Source of the DNA: Chloroflexota bacterium | Lineage (GTDB): Bacteria > Chloroflexota > Anaerolineae > UBA4142 > SHND01 | Direction: 5' to 3' | NCBI GenBank assembly: GCA_004295045.1 | Contig: SHND01000068.1 | Span: forward strand, 1 to 64,000 | DNA: 64,000 nucleotides | In this document: positions 17,645-24,723 of the stretch, piece after piece | Position numbering within the stretch: position 1 is the stretch's first letter | How the letters are laid out: every line of letters begins with the position of its first letter | Program-made: the position numbers and the translations under genes | Notes under the pieces: generated by a model | Seen by the model: the letters and a program-made list of their open reading frames with translations, nothing else | What the model was told of the DNA's origin: nothing | The model's database searches: none

Positions 17645-17696
17645 AAAAAAACAAAGGACGAATGACCCCGATGTGATTGGTCATTCATCCTTTGCG
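17645..17696 (-). terminator. Terminator of the second SCP2 gene
   Basis: CAAAGGACGAATGACC (17652-17667) pairs with GGTCATTCATCCTTTG (17679-17694) with one mismatch. Read on the minus strand the stem is followed by TTTTTTT, a standard rho-independent end. It separates SCP2 from the AAR-fusion gene. Confidence 0.8.
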
Positions 17697-17729
17697 CTGC
17701 AGTTTGCCTCCCAAAACGCGGCAAATTTG

Positions 17730-18161
17730 CTAGTTGCTGATTAGATTTTCCATTCCCTTTTCTTTCAAGAGTTCGGGATATTTTTTGTAGAGCGGTTCGA
17801 CGGCGGGCAAAAGCCCCAACACCTTGAGTTGGTTGCCCTTTAAAATGATTTTCTTTTTGGCGAGCGCCTCGACCAGATTGAGTTTGCCCTGCCAGAATTG
17901 ATGCGCGACGTCCGCTTGCATCGTCATTTGAATATCGGGCTTGAGGTCGGTTGGTCCATTGACGACATCCACGAACGCGCCCGGCTGCGTCGGTTTGGCT
18001 TTGGCGTTGACGGTGGTCATCGCCTCGGGGTCGGTGTACTTGAATTGAATGATCACGCCCGACTTGGCAATTTTGGGTCCGATTGCGGGGTCGGTCTTGG
18101 CGCGCTGCATCAATTCACCGACGGTGTCGTAAAACTGTTGACTGTCCTTGAAGACTGCCAT
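17730..18161 (-). CDS. SCP2 sterol/lipid-carrier domain protein (second copy)
   Basis: A 143-residue SCP2 protein, paralogous to the one at 12.1 kb. Shared features are a helical start, the strand IIQFKYTDPEAMTTVN, DIQMTMQADVAHQFWQGKLN and IILKGNQLKVLGLLP. It has its own terminator and is divergent from the phasin operator region, so it may share that intergenic control (18162-18334). It probably carries acyl chains or other lipids. Confidence 0.85.
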   Translation of the reverse strand: MAVFKDSQQFYDTVGELMQRAKTDPAIGPKIAKSGVIIQFKYTDPEAMTTVNAKAKPTQPGAFVDVVNGPTDLKPDIQMTMQADVAHQFWQGKLNLVEALAKKKIILKGNQLKVLGLLPAVEPLYKKYPELLKEKGMENLISN

Positions 18162-18247
18162 GAGAGGATTCCTTTCTGTAAAAGAGTGGGGCTATTGTAG
18201 CACAGCCGCGCGCTCAGCCCGCCCTCCGGCGGCGCGCAAATCCACTA

Positions 18248-18307
18248 TTGACATTTATGACGCACTGCGTTATAATGTTGACAGTTATGACGCAGTGCGT
18301 CATAAAC
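18248..18307 (+). promoter_or_regulatory. Tandemly duplicated promoter/operator of phasin gene 1
   Basis: Two near-identical 30-bp units (18248-18277 and 18278-18307). Unit 1 is a consensus promoter: TTGACA (18248-18253), 17 bp, TATAAT (18271-18276). The operator ATGACGCACTGCGTTAT (18257-18273) fills the spacer. Unit 2 repeats TTGACA (18278) with the perfect operator ATGACGCAGTGCGTCAT (18287-18303) and a weaker -10, CATAAA. A protein on these sites would block polymerase directly. Confidence 0.85.
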
Positions 18308-18334
18308 CAGAATTATAACAGAGGGGTGATACAC

Positions 18335-18631
18335 ATGGCTGCCAAAAAGATGGAACACAAGGAAAAAAATGTACGCGAAGTGATGCGCAAAGTCGCATTG
18401 GCGTATGTCGGCGCTTTCGGCGTCGCGGCGGACGAACTCGGCAAACTCTTTGAACTCTTTGTGACACGCGGCGAGCGCATGGAAAAAGATGCGCGCAAAA
18501 TCGTCAAGCAAAACAGCAAAGAGGTCAATCAATTTGCCAAAGAAATGCAAAAGGAACAAAAACAAACCGTCGCCAAAGTCACCAAGTCGGTGAAAAAAGC
18601 CAGTAAACGCGTGGAACACGCGCTGGCATAA
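18335..18631 (+). CDS. Phasin-like granule-associated protein 1
   Basis: A 98-residue Lys-rich helical protein of the PhaI/PhaF-like phasin type. The core VREVMRKVALAYVGAFGVAA, then DELGKLFELF and RGERMEKDARKIVK is shared with the second phasin at 21.4 kb. The rest is a Lys/Gln-rich amphipathic coil (KEMQKEQKQTVAKVTKSVKKASKRV, split by charge) suited to coating polyhydroxyalkanoate or lipid granules. ATG 18335 follows GAGGGGTG. Expression is from the tandem operator promoter just upstream. The upstream in-frame ATGs fall inside the operators and are not used. Confidence 0.75.
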   Translation: MAAKKMEHKEKNVREVMRKVALAYVGAFGVAADELGKLFELFVTRGERMEKDARKIVKQNSKEVNQFAKEMQKEQKQTVAKVTKSVKKASKRVEHALA

Positions 18632-18688
18632 TTTTTGAGCGCGCGAGGTGTCGGTTGCCAGAGGCGTGACCCACTTCGGTTTTTTTCC

Positions 18689-18737
18689 GGGAGCAGCGGA
18701 CGATACATCCTATCGCTACGCTGCTCCCCTTTTTTTT
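18689..18737 (+). terminator. Rho-independent terminator of phasin gene 1
   Basis: GGGAGCAGCG (18689-18698) pairs with CGCTGCTCCC (18719-18728), followed by C and a run of T. Strong. Confidence 0.88.
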
Positions 18738-18765
18738 CCGCGCAACAACGATTATACTAGGAATT

Positions 18766-18782
18766 ATGACGCTATGCGTCAT
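18766..18782. promoter_or_regulatory. Palindromic operator upstream of phaR
   Basis: ATGACGCTATGCGTCAT, one position off the perfect dyad. It starts 8 bp after a TATACT -10 box (18753-18758), so it would cover the transcription start of phaR. No clear -35 is present (a T-run lies there). Confidence 0.7.
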
Positions 18783-18808
18783 AAACGCACGACAAGTGAG
18801 GGACAGCG

Positions 18809-19381
18809 ATGCCAATCATCAAACGCTACAACAATCGTAAATTGTATGACACCCATGCCAAGCGCTATGTCACCCTGTTTGACCTTGCCGATATGATTCG
18901 GCGCGGGGATGATATTACCGTTCTCGATCACACCAGCGGCGAAGACATCAGCGGACAAATTCAGGCGCAGATCATTTTTGAGCAGGAACGTCAAGAAGGC
19001 AGCGGCTTGCCCAACACGGTTCTCACCAACATTATTCAAGCAAGCAATCAAACCCTCAAACAATTACGCAATACCGTTTTGCCCTTTGACGCGACCGCGC
19101 GCATGGATTCAGAAATCGAACGGCGCATGATGCTGTTGATTGAGCGCGGCGACGTGAGCAAAAAGCAGGGGATGCAAATTTTGGAGAAATTGCTCGCCGC
19201 GCGTCCCGAACCACATCCGTCCGAAGAATTGAAAATCGAACGCGCGCTGGAAAAACGCGGCACGCCTACCCGCAATCAAATTGAGGACCTTGCCGCTCAG
19301 CTTGCCGAACTCAAGCAGCAAGTGGAAACCTTGAACGCAAAAACAAAAAGGAAAAAGCGCGGCGCAAAAAATGGAAATTAG
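18809..19381 (+). CDS. phaR: Polyhydroxyalkanoate synthesis regulator
   Basis: A 190-residue PhaR. Residues 3-60 are the PHB/PHA accumulation-regulator DNA-binding domain: IIKRYNNRKLYDTHAKRYVT, LFDLADMIRRGDDITVLDHT, then SGEDISGQIQAQIIFEQE. PhaR represses phasin genes and binds PHA granules, so that free polymer relieves repression. The C-terminal half is helical and ends in a coiled coil plus a Lys-rich tail (KTKRKKRGAK). Its own promoter carries the palindrome found at both phasin genes, which makes PhaR the first candidate for binding it. No phaC synthase lies in the window. Its stop overlaps the convergent patatin gene by 4 nt. Confidence 0.9.
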   Translation: MPIIKRYNNRKLYDTHAKRYVTLFDLADMIRRGDDITVLDHTSGEDISGQIQAQIIFEQERQEGSGLPNTVLTNIIQASNQTLKQLRNTVLPFDATARMDSEIERRMMLLIERGDVSKKQGMQILEKLLAARPEPHPSEELKIERALEKRGTPTRNQIEDLAAQLAELKQQVETLNAKTKRKKRGAKNGN

Positions 19382-20202
19382 ACGCGCGCGTCGTTATCGT
19401 GCGGCGAGGCGCGCGCCGGCAAAGGCAGGGTCTCAATTTCCGCGCGCAGTCTCGGCAGCATCACTTCAGCTGCCTGCTCGCCCAACGCCATCAACTCCTT
19501 GTAACGACTAAAGCGCGAATACGTTTTATTATCCAGCGCAGGCGCAATCACCACATCCGCATTCTCCACGCCGCCGCCGGAGCTGCGCACCAGAATTTCA
19601 AGCGCGGTCATCCCAATGCCCGGCACGCCGAAATTTTTCCGCACATGCGGCTTCATCAAATCCACACCGATGACGATGTCTGCGCCCAACGCGCGCGCGG
19701 CTTGCGTGGGCAAATTGCCGGATACTCCTCCGTCACACAACCAATACTCGCCATACTTGAGCGGCACCACCAGTCCGGGAATCGAACAACTTGCGCGCAC
19801 GAGTGGCGCCACCCTTCCCGTTGTAAAAATGACTGCGCGCCCCGTCAACAAATCGGTTGTGCCAACCGCGAACGGCTTTTTCAATTCACTAAACCACGCG
19901 TCGCCAATCCACTTGATGACATAGTTTTCTAACTTTTGGAACGACAGCAGTCCGCGCAGGGGCCATGTCAACGAAGCAACGTGACGCCAACGAAACTCAT
20001 CCAGCGCGCGCACCATATCGTCCAACGGAACACCCGCGCAATACAACGCTCCGGCGATGGAACCTGCGCTTACGCCCGCGACCACATCAATCGGAATTTT
20101 CTCGCGCTCGAGGACGCGCAGGACGCCGAGATGCGCGGCGCCGCGCGCGGCGCCGCCACTCAAAGCGAGTCCAATCGTTTTGCGCGGCGTGAGCGTGTCC
20201 AC
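19378..20202 (-). CDS. Patatin-like phospholipase 2 (RssA/YlbK-like)
   Basis: A 274-residue patatin-family hydrolase of the short RssA-like type. It has the oxyanion loop LALSGGAARGAAHLGVL (11-27), nucleophile elbow GVSAGS (serine near 46) and DGGVSGNLP with the catalytic Asp. Such proteins hydrolyse phospholipid or neutral-lipid esters; next to phasins, a role at granule surfaces is possible. It starts at GTG 20202 immediately after the TAA of the alcohol dehydrogenase gene (TAAGTG), so translation is likely coupled. It ends convergently with phaR. Confidence 0.85.
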   Translation of the reverse strand: MDTLTPRKTIGLALSGGAARGAAHLGVLRVLEREKIPIDVVAGVSAGSIAGALYCAGVPLDDMVRALDEFRWRHVASLTWPLRGLLSFQKLENYVIKWIGDAWFSELKKPFAVGTTDLLTGRAVIFTTGRVAPLVRASCSIPGLVVPLKYGEYWLCDGGVSGNLPTQAARALGADIVIGVDLMKPHVRKNFGVPGIGMTALEILVRSSGGGVENADVVIAPALDNKTYSRFSRYKELMALGEQAAEVMLPRLRAEIETLPLPARASPHDNDARV

Positions 20203-21357
20203 TTAGAAATCTACCCGCCGTCCCTCAAACGCATATTCAAACAATTTTTCCAACTCGGCGCTCTCCGGCACGCGCAAGTTCATTACCAGCTGCGTATCCA
20301 TGTTCGCATTGGCGACAAGGCGCGGCAATGCCTCAACGAACTGTTCGCGCGTAATCCCCGCTTCGGAAAGCGTTGTCGGCATCTGCATATTCCGCTCCAA
20401 ATCGCGAATGCAATCGGCGACCGCGCGCGCTGATTCGAGTTCGGCGTGCGTGTGTAATTTCATCATGTGCGCAATGTCGGCATAGCGCGTGCCGCCGCCA
20501 TTCGCCGTGTATTCAATCGCGTATGGCAAGAACAAACTCACGGCGCGGCCGTGCGCGATTTTGAACAGCGCGCCGAGCGAATGTCCCATCGCATGCGCGA
20601 GCGCGGCTTGCGAATTGCCAAAACCCAAACCGGCAATCGTCGCAGCATTGTGCATGTGTGTCCGCGCTTCAACATCATTTCCATCCGCGTAGGCGCGCGG
20701 CAAATACGCGAGCACGAGCTCCACCGCTTTCAAACACATACCGTCGGAAAAATCATTGTGCATCCGGCTCGTATAGCCCTCAACAGCGTGCGTCAACACA
20801 TCCATCCCCGTATCCGCCGTAATCACTTGCGGCAGTTTCATCACGAGCGCGGGGTCAACAATTGCAATATCAGGGACGAGCTCGTACGAGCCAAGCGACA
20901 GTTTGCGATGTTCTTCGGTGTCCGTCAAGACCGTCGCGAGGGTTGTTTCCGAGCCGGTGCCGGAAGTGGTGGGAATAGCAATCAGCTTGGCTTTGGCGCG
21001 CACGCCATAATTTTCCATCGGATTGATTGCGCCGATTTCCGCATCGGGTTTTTCGTACAATAACCACGCGGCTTTGGCGGCGTCCATGCTCGAACCTCCG
21101 CCCAAGCCAATGATCCAATCGGGATTGGCGGCGGTCATCTCGCGCGCGATTGCACGCACCGTTTGCAGCGAAGGTTCCGGTTCGACGCGATCAAACACCG
21201 TATGCGGCGCGTTCAAATGCCGCGCAATCACATCCACCAAACCAAGCCGCGTGATGTTTGCATCTGTGACGATAAAAAACGCGCGCGCGTTCACACTGTC
21301 GAGATAGTCGAGTGCATCTTCGCCGAAAACGATAAAGGGACTTTTGAATTGCCACAT
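20203..21357 (-). CDS. Iron-containing alcohol dehydrogenase
   Basis: A 384-residue group III (Fe-ADH) dehydrogenase. Family signatures are WIIGLGGGSSMDAAKAAW (NAD-binding), IPTTSGTGSETT, TADTGMDVLTHAVEGYTS and the metal-binding ALAHAMGHSLGALF stretch with its histidines. It interconverts alcohols and aldehydes; in this context fatty alcohols or 3-hydroxy acids are possible substrates, but that is inference. The start is uncertain: ATG 21357 fits the family start, while ATG 21408 would add 17 hydrophobic residues encoded by a hairpin. Neither has a well-spaced ribosome-binding site. It lies in an operon between phasin 2 and patatin 2. Confidence 0.88.
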   Translation of the reverse strand: MWQFKSPFIVFGEDALDYLDSVNARAFFIVTDANITRLGLVDVIARHLNAPHTVFDRVEPEPSLQTVRAIAREMTAANPDWIIGLGGGSSMDAAKAAWLLYEKPDAEIGAINPMENYGVRAKAKLIAIPTTSGTGSETTLATVLTDTEEHRKLSLGSYELVPDIAIVDPALVMKLPQVITADTGMDVLTHAVEGYTSRMHNDFSDGMCLKAVELVLAYLPRAYADGNDVEARTHMHNAATIAGLGFGNSQAALAHAMGHSLGALFKIAHGRAVSLFLPYAIEYTANGGGTRYADIAHMMKLHTHAELESARAVADCIRDLERNMQMPTTLSEAGITREQFVEALPRLVANANMDTQLVMNLRVPESAELEKLFEYAFEGRRVDF

Positions 21358-21366
21358 AATATAAAG

Positions 21367-21419
21367 GAGCAAAGAGCATGTAAAAAAGACTCGTTCTTTT
21401 CTTTCCATGCTCCTTGCTC
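21367..21419 (-). other. Leader hairpin between phasin 2 and Fe-ADH
   Basis: GAGCAAAGAGCATG (21367-21380) pairs with CATGCTCCTTGCTC (21406-21419) with one mismatch; the loop is 25 nt. There is no U-run after it. It could stabilise the upstream phasin mRNA segment or limit Fe-ADH translation. Confidence 0.5.
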
Positions 21420-21427
21420 GCCGTGTC

Positions 21428-21805
21428 CTATTTGCCCATCCCGGCTTTTAATTCTTCAATTCGCTTGGACAGCTCCGTGACTTGTTTGGTCAAGTCTTCG
21501 ATGTCCGCTTTGGAGGGCACGTTCAATTTTTCCATCATGCCTTCCATTTCTTTTTCCGCTTTGGTCTGCCCGCCCTTGCGGCGCTTGTTCACTTCTTTTT
21601 GCACATCGTTGACCAATTTGCGCGCATCCTTTTCGGTGATTTCGCCGCGCTCGACCATGCGATCAATCAAGTGCGTCACCTCATCTTGTGCGACGCCGAC
21701 GGCGCCAACGCTCGCCAGCACAATCTTGCGGAATGTCCCCGCAATGCGGCTCCCCTCCTTTTTCGCTTCCTCTGTAGCGTGTTCGGATGTTCCTTTTTTT
21801 GCCAT
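21428..21805 (-). CDS. Phasin-like granule-associated protein 2
   Basis: A 125-residue phasin-family protein paralogous to the one at 18.3 kb. The shared block is TFRKIVLASVGAVGVAQDEV, then ERGEITEKDARKLVNDVQKE. The C-terminus is a coiled coil with heptads (DIEDLTKQVTELSKRIEELK). It starts at ATG 21805 behind GAGGAGG. It would coat PHA or lipid granules. Two copies of the palindromic operator lie upstream, and Fe-ADH and patatin 2 follow on the same strand. Confidence 0.78.
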   Translation of the reverse strand: MAKKGTSEHATEEAKKEGSRIAGTFRKIVLASVGAVGVAQDEVTHLIDRMVERGEITEKDARKLVNDVQKEVNKRRKGGQTKAEKEMEGMMEKLNVPSKADIEDLTKQVTELSKRIEELKAGMGK

Positions 21806-21843
21806 GACCAACCTCCTCTGAAATTCGTCTACGCCGCGTCCAA

Positions 21844-21860
21844 TTGACGCACTGCGTCAT
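21844..21860. promoter_or_regulatory. Palindromic operator, phasin 2 promoter (proximal)
   Basis: TTGACGCACTGCGTCAT, one mismatch from the perfect dyad. On the minus strand it follows a consensus TATAAT (21875-21870) by about 10 bp and would cover the transcription start of phasin 2. Confidence 0.72.
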
Positions 21861-21902
21861 ACTTGCTAAATTATACACAGGATTGACGCGGCAGAGAAAT
21901 TT

Positions 21903-21919
21903 ATGACGCGGTGCGTCAT
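21903..21919. promoter_or_regulatory. Palindromic operator, phasin 2 / saccharopine-dehydrogenase divergent region (distal)
   Basis: ATGACGCGGTGCGTCAT, one mismatch from the dyad. It lies 59 bp from the proximal copy, upstream of the phasin 2 -10, and could serve the divergent gene at 22003 too. Two sites may allow looping or cooperative binding. Confidence 0.7.
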
Positions 21920-22002
21920 GCCGCGAACCGCGCAGTGGAAATTTTACGAGAGGCACATTACAATGTCAATCCAAGAATAGAGATGCTTCAAGGAGGCAGC
22001 AG

Positions 22003-23208
22003 ATGAAAGTGTTATTGGTCGGCGTCGGCGGTGTTGGTGAAGCAATCGCAGCCATTGCTAAACCGCGCGGCTGGATGAAACAGCTGGTGCTCGCGGATTA
22101 TGACCTTGCGCGCGCCAAAGAGGTACAGAAAAAATTGGGTAATCCAAAACGATTTCCCGCTGTAAAGATTGATGCGAGCGACCGGCGCGCCATCGTTGCC
22201 CTCGCAAAAAAATATGATGTGGATTGGATCATGAACGCGGTGGACCCACAATTTAACGAAACGCTTTTCGACGCGGCGTTTGATGCGCGAAAAAACTATA
22301 TGGACATGGCAATGACGTTATCGGTGCCGCATCCCGCCAAGCCGCACGAAAAAACGGGAATCAAACTCGGCGATTATCAATTTGCCCGCGCAAAAGCGTG
22401 GGAGAAGAAGGGGATTCTCGCGCTCTTGGGAATGGGCGTCGAACCCGGAATGGCAGACATCTTTGCGCGTTATGCGTGTGATTATTTGTTCGACGAGGTG
22501 GATGAAATTGGCGTGCGCGACGGTGCGAATCTGGTGGTGCGCGGCTATGCCTTTGCGCCGACCTTTTCCATTTGGACGACGATCGAGGAATGTTTGAATC
22601 CACCCGTGATTTGGGAAAAGGAGCGCGGCTGGTACACCACCCCCCCCTTTTCCGAACCCGAAGTTTTCGAATTCCCTGACGGCATTGGTCCGGTCGAGTG
22701 CGTGAATGTGGAACACGAAGAAGTGCTGCTTGTGCCGCGCTATTTGAAATGCAAACGCGTGACCTTCAAGTATGGCTTGGGCGACGAATTCATCGCCTAT
22801 CTGAAAATGCTGCACGCGATGGGCTTGGACAACAAGCAAAAAATTCGCGTCAAAGGCGTCGAGGTCGCGCCGCGTGATGTCGTCGCTGCCTGTTTGCCCA
22901 ATCCTGCGTCGCTGGGCGACAAAATGGTCGGCAAGACGTGCGCCGGCACTTGGGTCACCGGCACCAAGAATGGAAAATCACGCGCCGTCTATATTTACCA
23001 AACGGCAGATAACAAGACCTGTATGCGCAAGTTTGGCTCGCAAGCCGTCGTCGCGCAAACTGCATTCAATCCCGTCATTGCGATGGAACTATTGGAGGCG
23101 AGAATCTGGCAAGGCGTTGGCGTTCACGGACCCGAAGCTTTCGATCCCGTACCCTTTATGAAACGAATGCGCGGCTACGGATTCCCGTACAAAATTCAGG
23201 AACGGTAA
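22003..23208 (+). CDS. Saccharopine dehydrogenase-like oxidoreductase
   Basis: A 401-residue NAD(P)-binding protein of the saccharopine dehydrogenase / carboxynorspermidine dehydrogenase superfamily. The Rossmann start is VLLVGVGGVGEAIAAIA (3-19), followed by NAVDPQFNETLFDAAFDARK and NYMDMAMTLS, then a C-terminal catalytic domain (GVEPGMADIFARY, MVGKTCAGTWVTG). Possible reactions are reductive condensation or cleavage of amino/keto acids, for lysine or polyamine metabolism; I cannot choose between them. ATG 22003 follows AAGGAGG. It is divergent from phasin 2, with a shared operator region. Confidence 0.8.
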   Translation: MKVLLVGVGGVGEAIAAIAKPRGWMKQLVLADYDLARAKEVQKKLGNPKRFPAVKIDASDRRAIVALAKKYDVDWIMNAVDPQFNETLFDAAFDARKNYMDMAMTLSVPHPAKPHEKTGIKLGDYQFARAKAWEKKGILALLGMGVEPGMADIFARYACDYLFDEVDEIGVRDGANLVVRGYAFAPTFSIWTTIEECLNPPVIWEKERGWYTTPPFSEPEVFEFPDGIGPVECVNVEHEEVLLVPRYLKCKRVTFKYGLGDEFIAYLKMLHAMGLDNKQKIRVKGVEVAPRDVVAACLPNPASLGDKMVGKTCAGTWVTGTKNGKSRAVYIYQTADNKTCMRKFGSQAVVAQTAFNPVIAMELLEARIWQGVGVHGPEAFDPVPFMKRMRGYGFPYKIQER

Positions 23209-23212
23209 TTTT

Positions 23213-23240
23213 GTAGAGGCGACCCATGGGTCGCCTCTAC
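23213..23240. terminator. Bidirectional terminator (28-bp palindrome)
   Basis: GTAGAGGCGACCC pairs with GGGTCGCCTCTAC as a perfect palindrome with centre AT. It lies between convergent genes; there is no long U-run. Confidence 0.65.
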
Positions 23241-23241
23241 G

Positions 23242-24627
23242 TTATTGTGCCGAGGTCAATTTATAAATCGTCCCGCTTTTGTGCCCCGCGACGTACAATT
23301 CGCCCAGTTCATCCTCTCCGAATGAACTGATCGTATCGTCAAACGTGGTCACCCGCCGCGTTTGCCATACCCCATTCGCGTCACGCGCGGTCGCCCACAC
23401 AACGCCCGTGCAATAATCGGCAAAGATGTATTGTCCTACGAGCCATGGAAATAGCTTGCCGCGATAAACATAGCCGCCTGTGATCGAACAACCAAGATCG
23501 TGAGTGTATTCCGCAATCGGCAGCACCAAGCCGGTGGTGTCACACTCGCCATCGGTTTCGTTGTAACAATGCGCGCCTTCCATGATGCGCCAGCCATAAT
23601 TTTCTCCACCCTTTGATGACGCGGGCTGGAAATTTACTTCTTCGTACGAACTCTGTCCCACATCTGCAATGTACAAATCGCCCGTAGCGCGGTCAAACGA
23701 GAAACGCCAAGGATTACGCAAGCCGTACGCCCAAATTTCCGGCAGTGCGTTGGGAGTGTTCACAAAGGGATTGTCCGCAGGCACGCGATACGTGTCCGCA
23801 TTCACATCAATCCGCAAAATTTTTCCGAGCAATGTGTTGAGCGATTGTCCATTGCCAATCGTTCCGTGCTTGTCACCCGCGCCGCCGCCATCACCGGTCG
23901 CAATGTACAAGTATCCGTCGCGCCCAAACGCGAGCATTCCGCCATTGTGATTTGGCTCCAGTCCCGGAATTGTCAAGATGGTTTTTGCACTGTTCGCATC
24001 CGCAACATTTGGATCACTCGACACCTGATAGCGCTCGATCACATTATCGCCATCCCCCTTGCGCGAATAATTTACAAAAAACAATCCATTGTTTTTGTAA
24101 TCGGGATGGAACGCGAGTCCAAGCAATCCTTCTTCGTTGCCGTCCGTCGTCACTTTATCGCTAAGGTCGAGAAACGGCGTGGCAAGTTGTTTGCCATTCT
24201 CGAAAACAAAAATGCGTCCGGGCTGTTCGACGAGAAACAAGCGATTCGAGCCATCGCCTGCGTTGCCGACAAAAATCGGACGGCGCAACCCGTCAACAAT
24301 CGGTTCAATGTCGAGAGTGAACGAATCGTTGGGCGTGGACACAACAGGCGTACTGGTTGGCTGAGGCATCGCTGTTGGTGAACTTGGGACTGCTGTCGGC
24401 GAACTTGGGATTACCGTTGGTGTGTTTGTTGCCACGACGCGCGTCGGCACGTCAGTCGGCGCATTGGTTGGCGCGGTTGTCGGAATACTCGTCGCGGCGC
24501 GTGTGGGCGCAATCGTCGCGTTTGTTTGCGTCGGCGCGGGCGTACTTGTCGCAGCGCCGCACGCGATATTTACAGCTAAAAAAGTGCACAAGAAGATGAT
24601 GATGCCAATTATGCGTAAAGATTTCAT
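23242..24627 (-). CDS. PQQ-dependent sugar dehydrogenase-like lipoprotein
   Basis: A 461-residue secreted lipoprotein: signal peptide with lipobox ending at Cys23 (LAVNIAC), a Thr/Pro/Ala-rich linker (about 25-100), and a six-bladed beta-propeller of the soluble aldose-sugar dehydrogenase / GSDH type (YLYIATGDGGGAGDKHG, WAYGLRNPWRFSFDRATGDL, IADVGQSSYEEVNF, GENYGWRIMEG). Such enzymes oxidise sugars outside the membrane with PQQ and Ca2+. The propeller motifs bearing PQQ- and Ca-binding residues look intact. The linker style is typical of Chloroflexota lipoproteins. It has its own terminator and is not in an obvious operon. Confidence 0.88.
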   Translation of the reverse strand: MKSLRIIGIIIFLCTFLAVNIACGAATSTPAPTQTNATIAPTRAATSIPTTAPTNAPTDVPTRVVATNTPTVIPSSPTAVPSSPTAMPQPTSTPVVSTPNDSFTLDIEPIVDGLRRPIFVGNAGDGSNRLFLVEQPGRIFVFENGKQLATPFLDLSDKVTTDGNEEGLLGLAFHPDYKNNGLFFVNYSRKGDGDNVIERYQVSSDPNVADANSAKTILTIPGLEPNHNGGMLAFGRDGYLYIATGDGGGAGDKHGTIGNGQSLNTLLGKILRIDVNADTYRVPADNPFVNTPNALPEIWAYGLRNPWRFSFDRATGDLYIADVGQSSYEEVNFQPASSKGGENYGWRIMEGAHCYNETDGECDTTGLVLPIAEYTHDLGCSITGGYVYRGKLFPWLVGQYIFADYCTGVVWATARDANGVWQTRRVTTFDDTISSFGEDELGELYVAGHKSGTIYKLTSAQ

Positions 24628-24690
24628 GTGAACAAGGATCTTTCAAGCGGAGTATTTATTTTATTCGATCAAGATAAAAGAGAGATGAAA

Positions 24691-24718
24691 AATCCCAAGT
24701 TCTTGCGAACTTGGGATT
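24691..24718. terminator. Terminator downstream of the alpha-2-macroglobulin gene
   Basis: AATCCCAAGTTC (24691-24702) pairs with GAACTTGGGATT (24707-24718), with A-rich/T-rich flanks on both sides. It serves the minus-strand alpha-2-macroglobulin gene ending at 24724. Confidence 0.8.
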
Positions 24719-24723
24719 TGTTT

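Noticed and set aside
16485-17744. A 419-codon plus-strand open frame opposite the AAR fusion
   Set aside because: Antisense to a gene with clear domain motifs; no ribosome-binding site or recognisable sequence.
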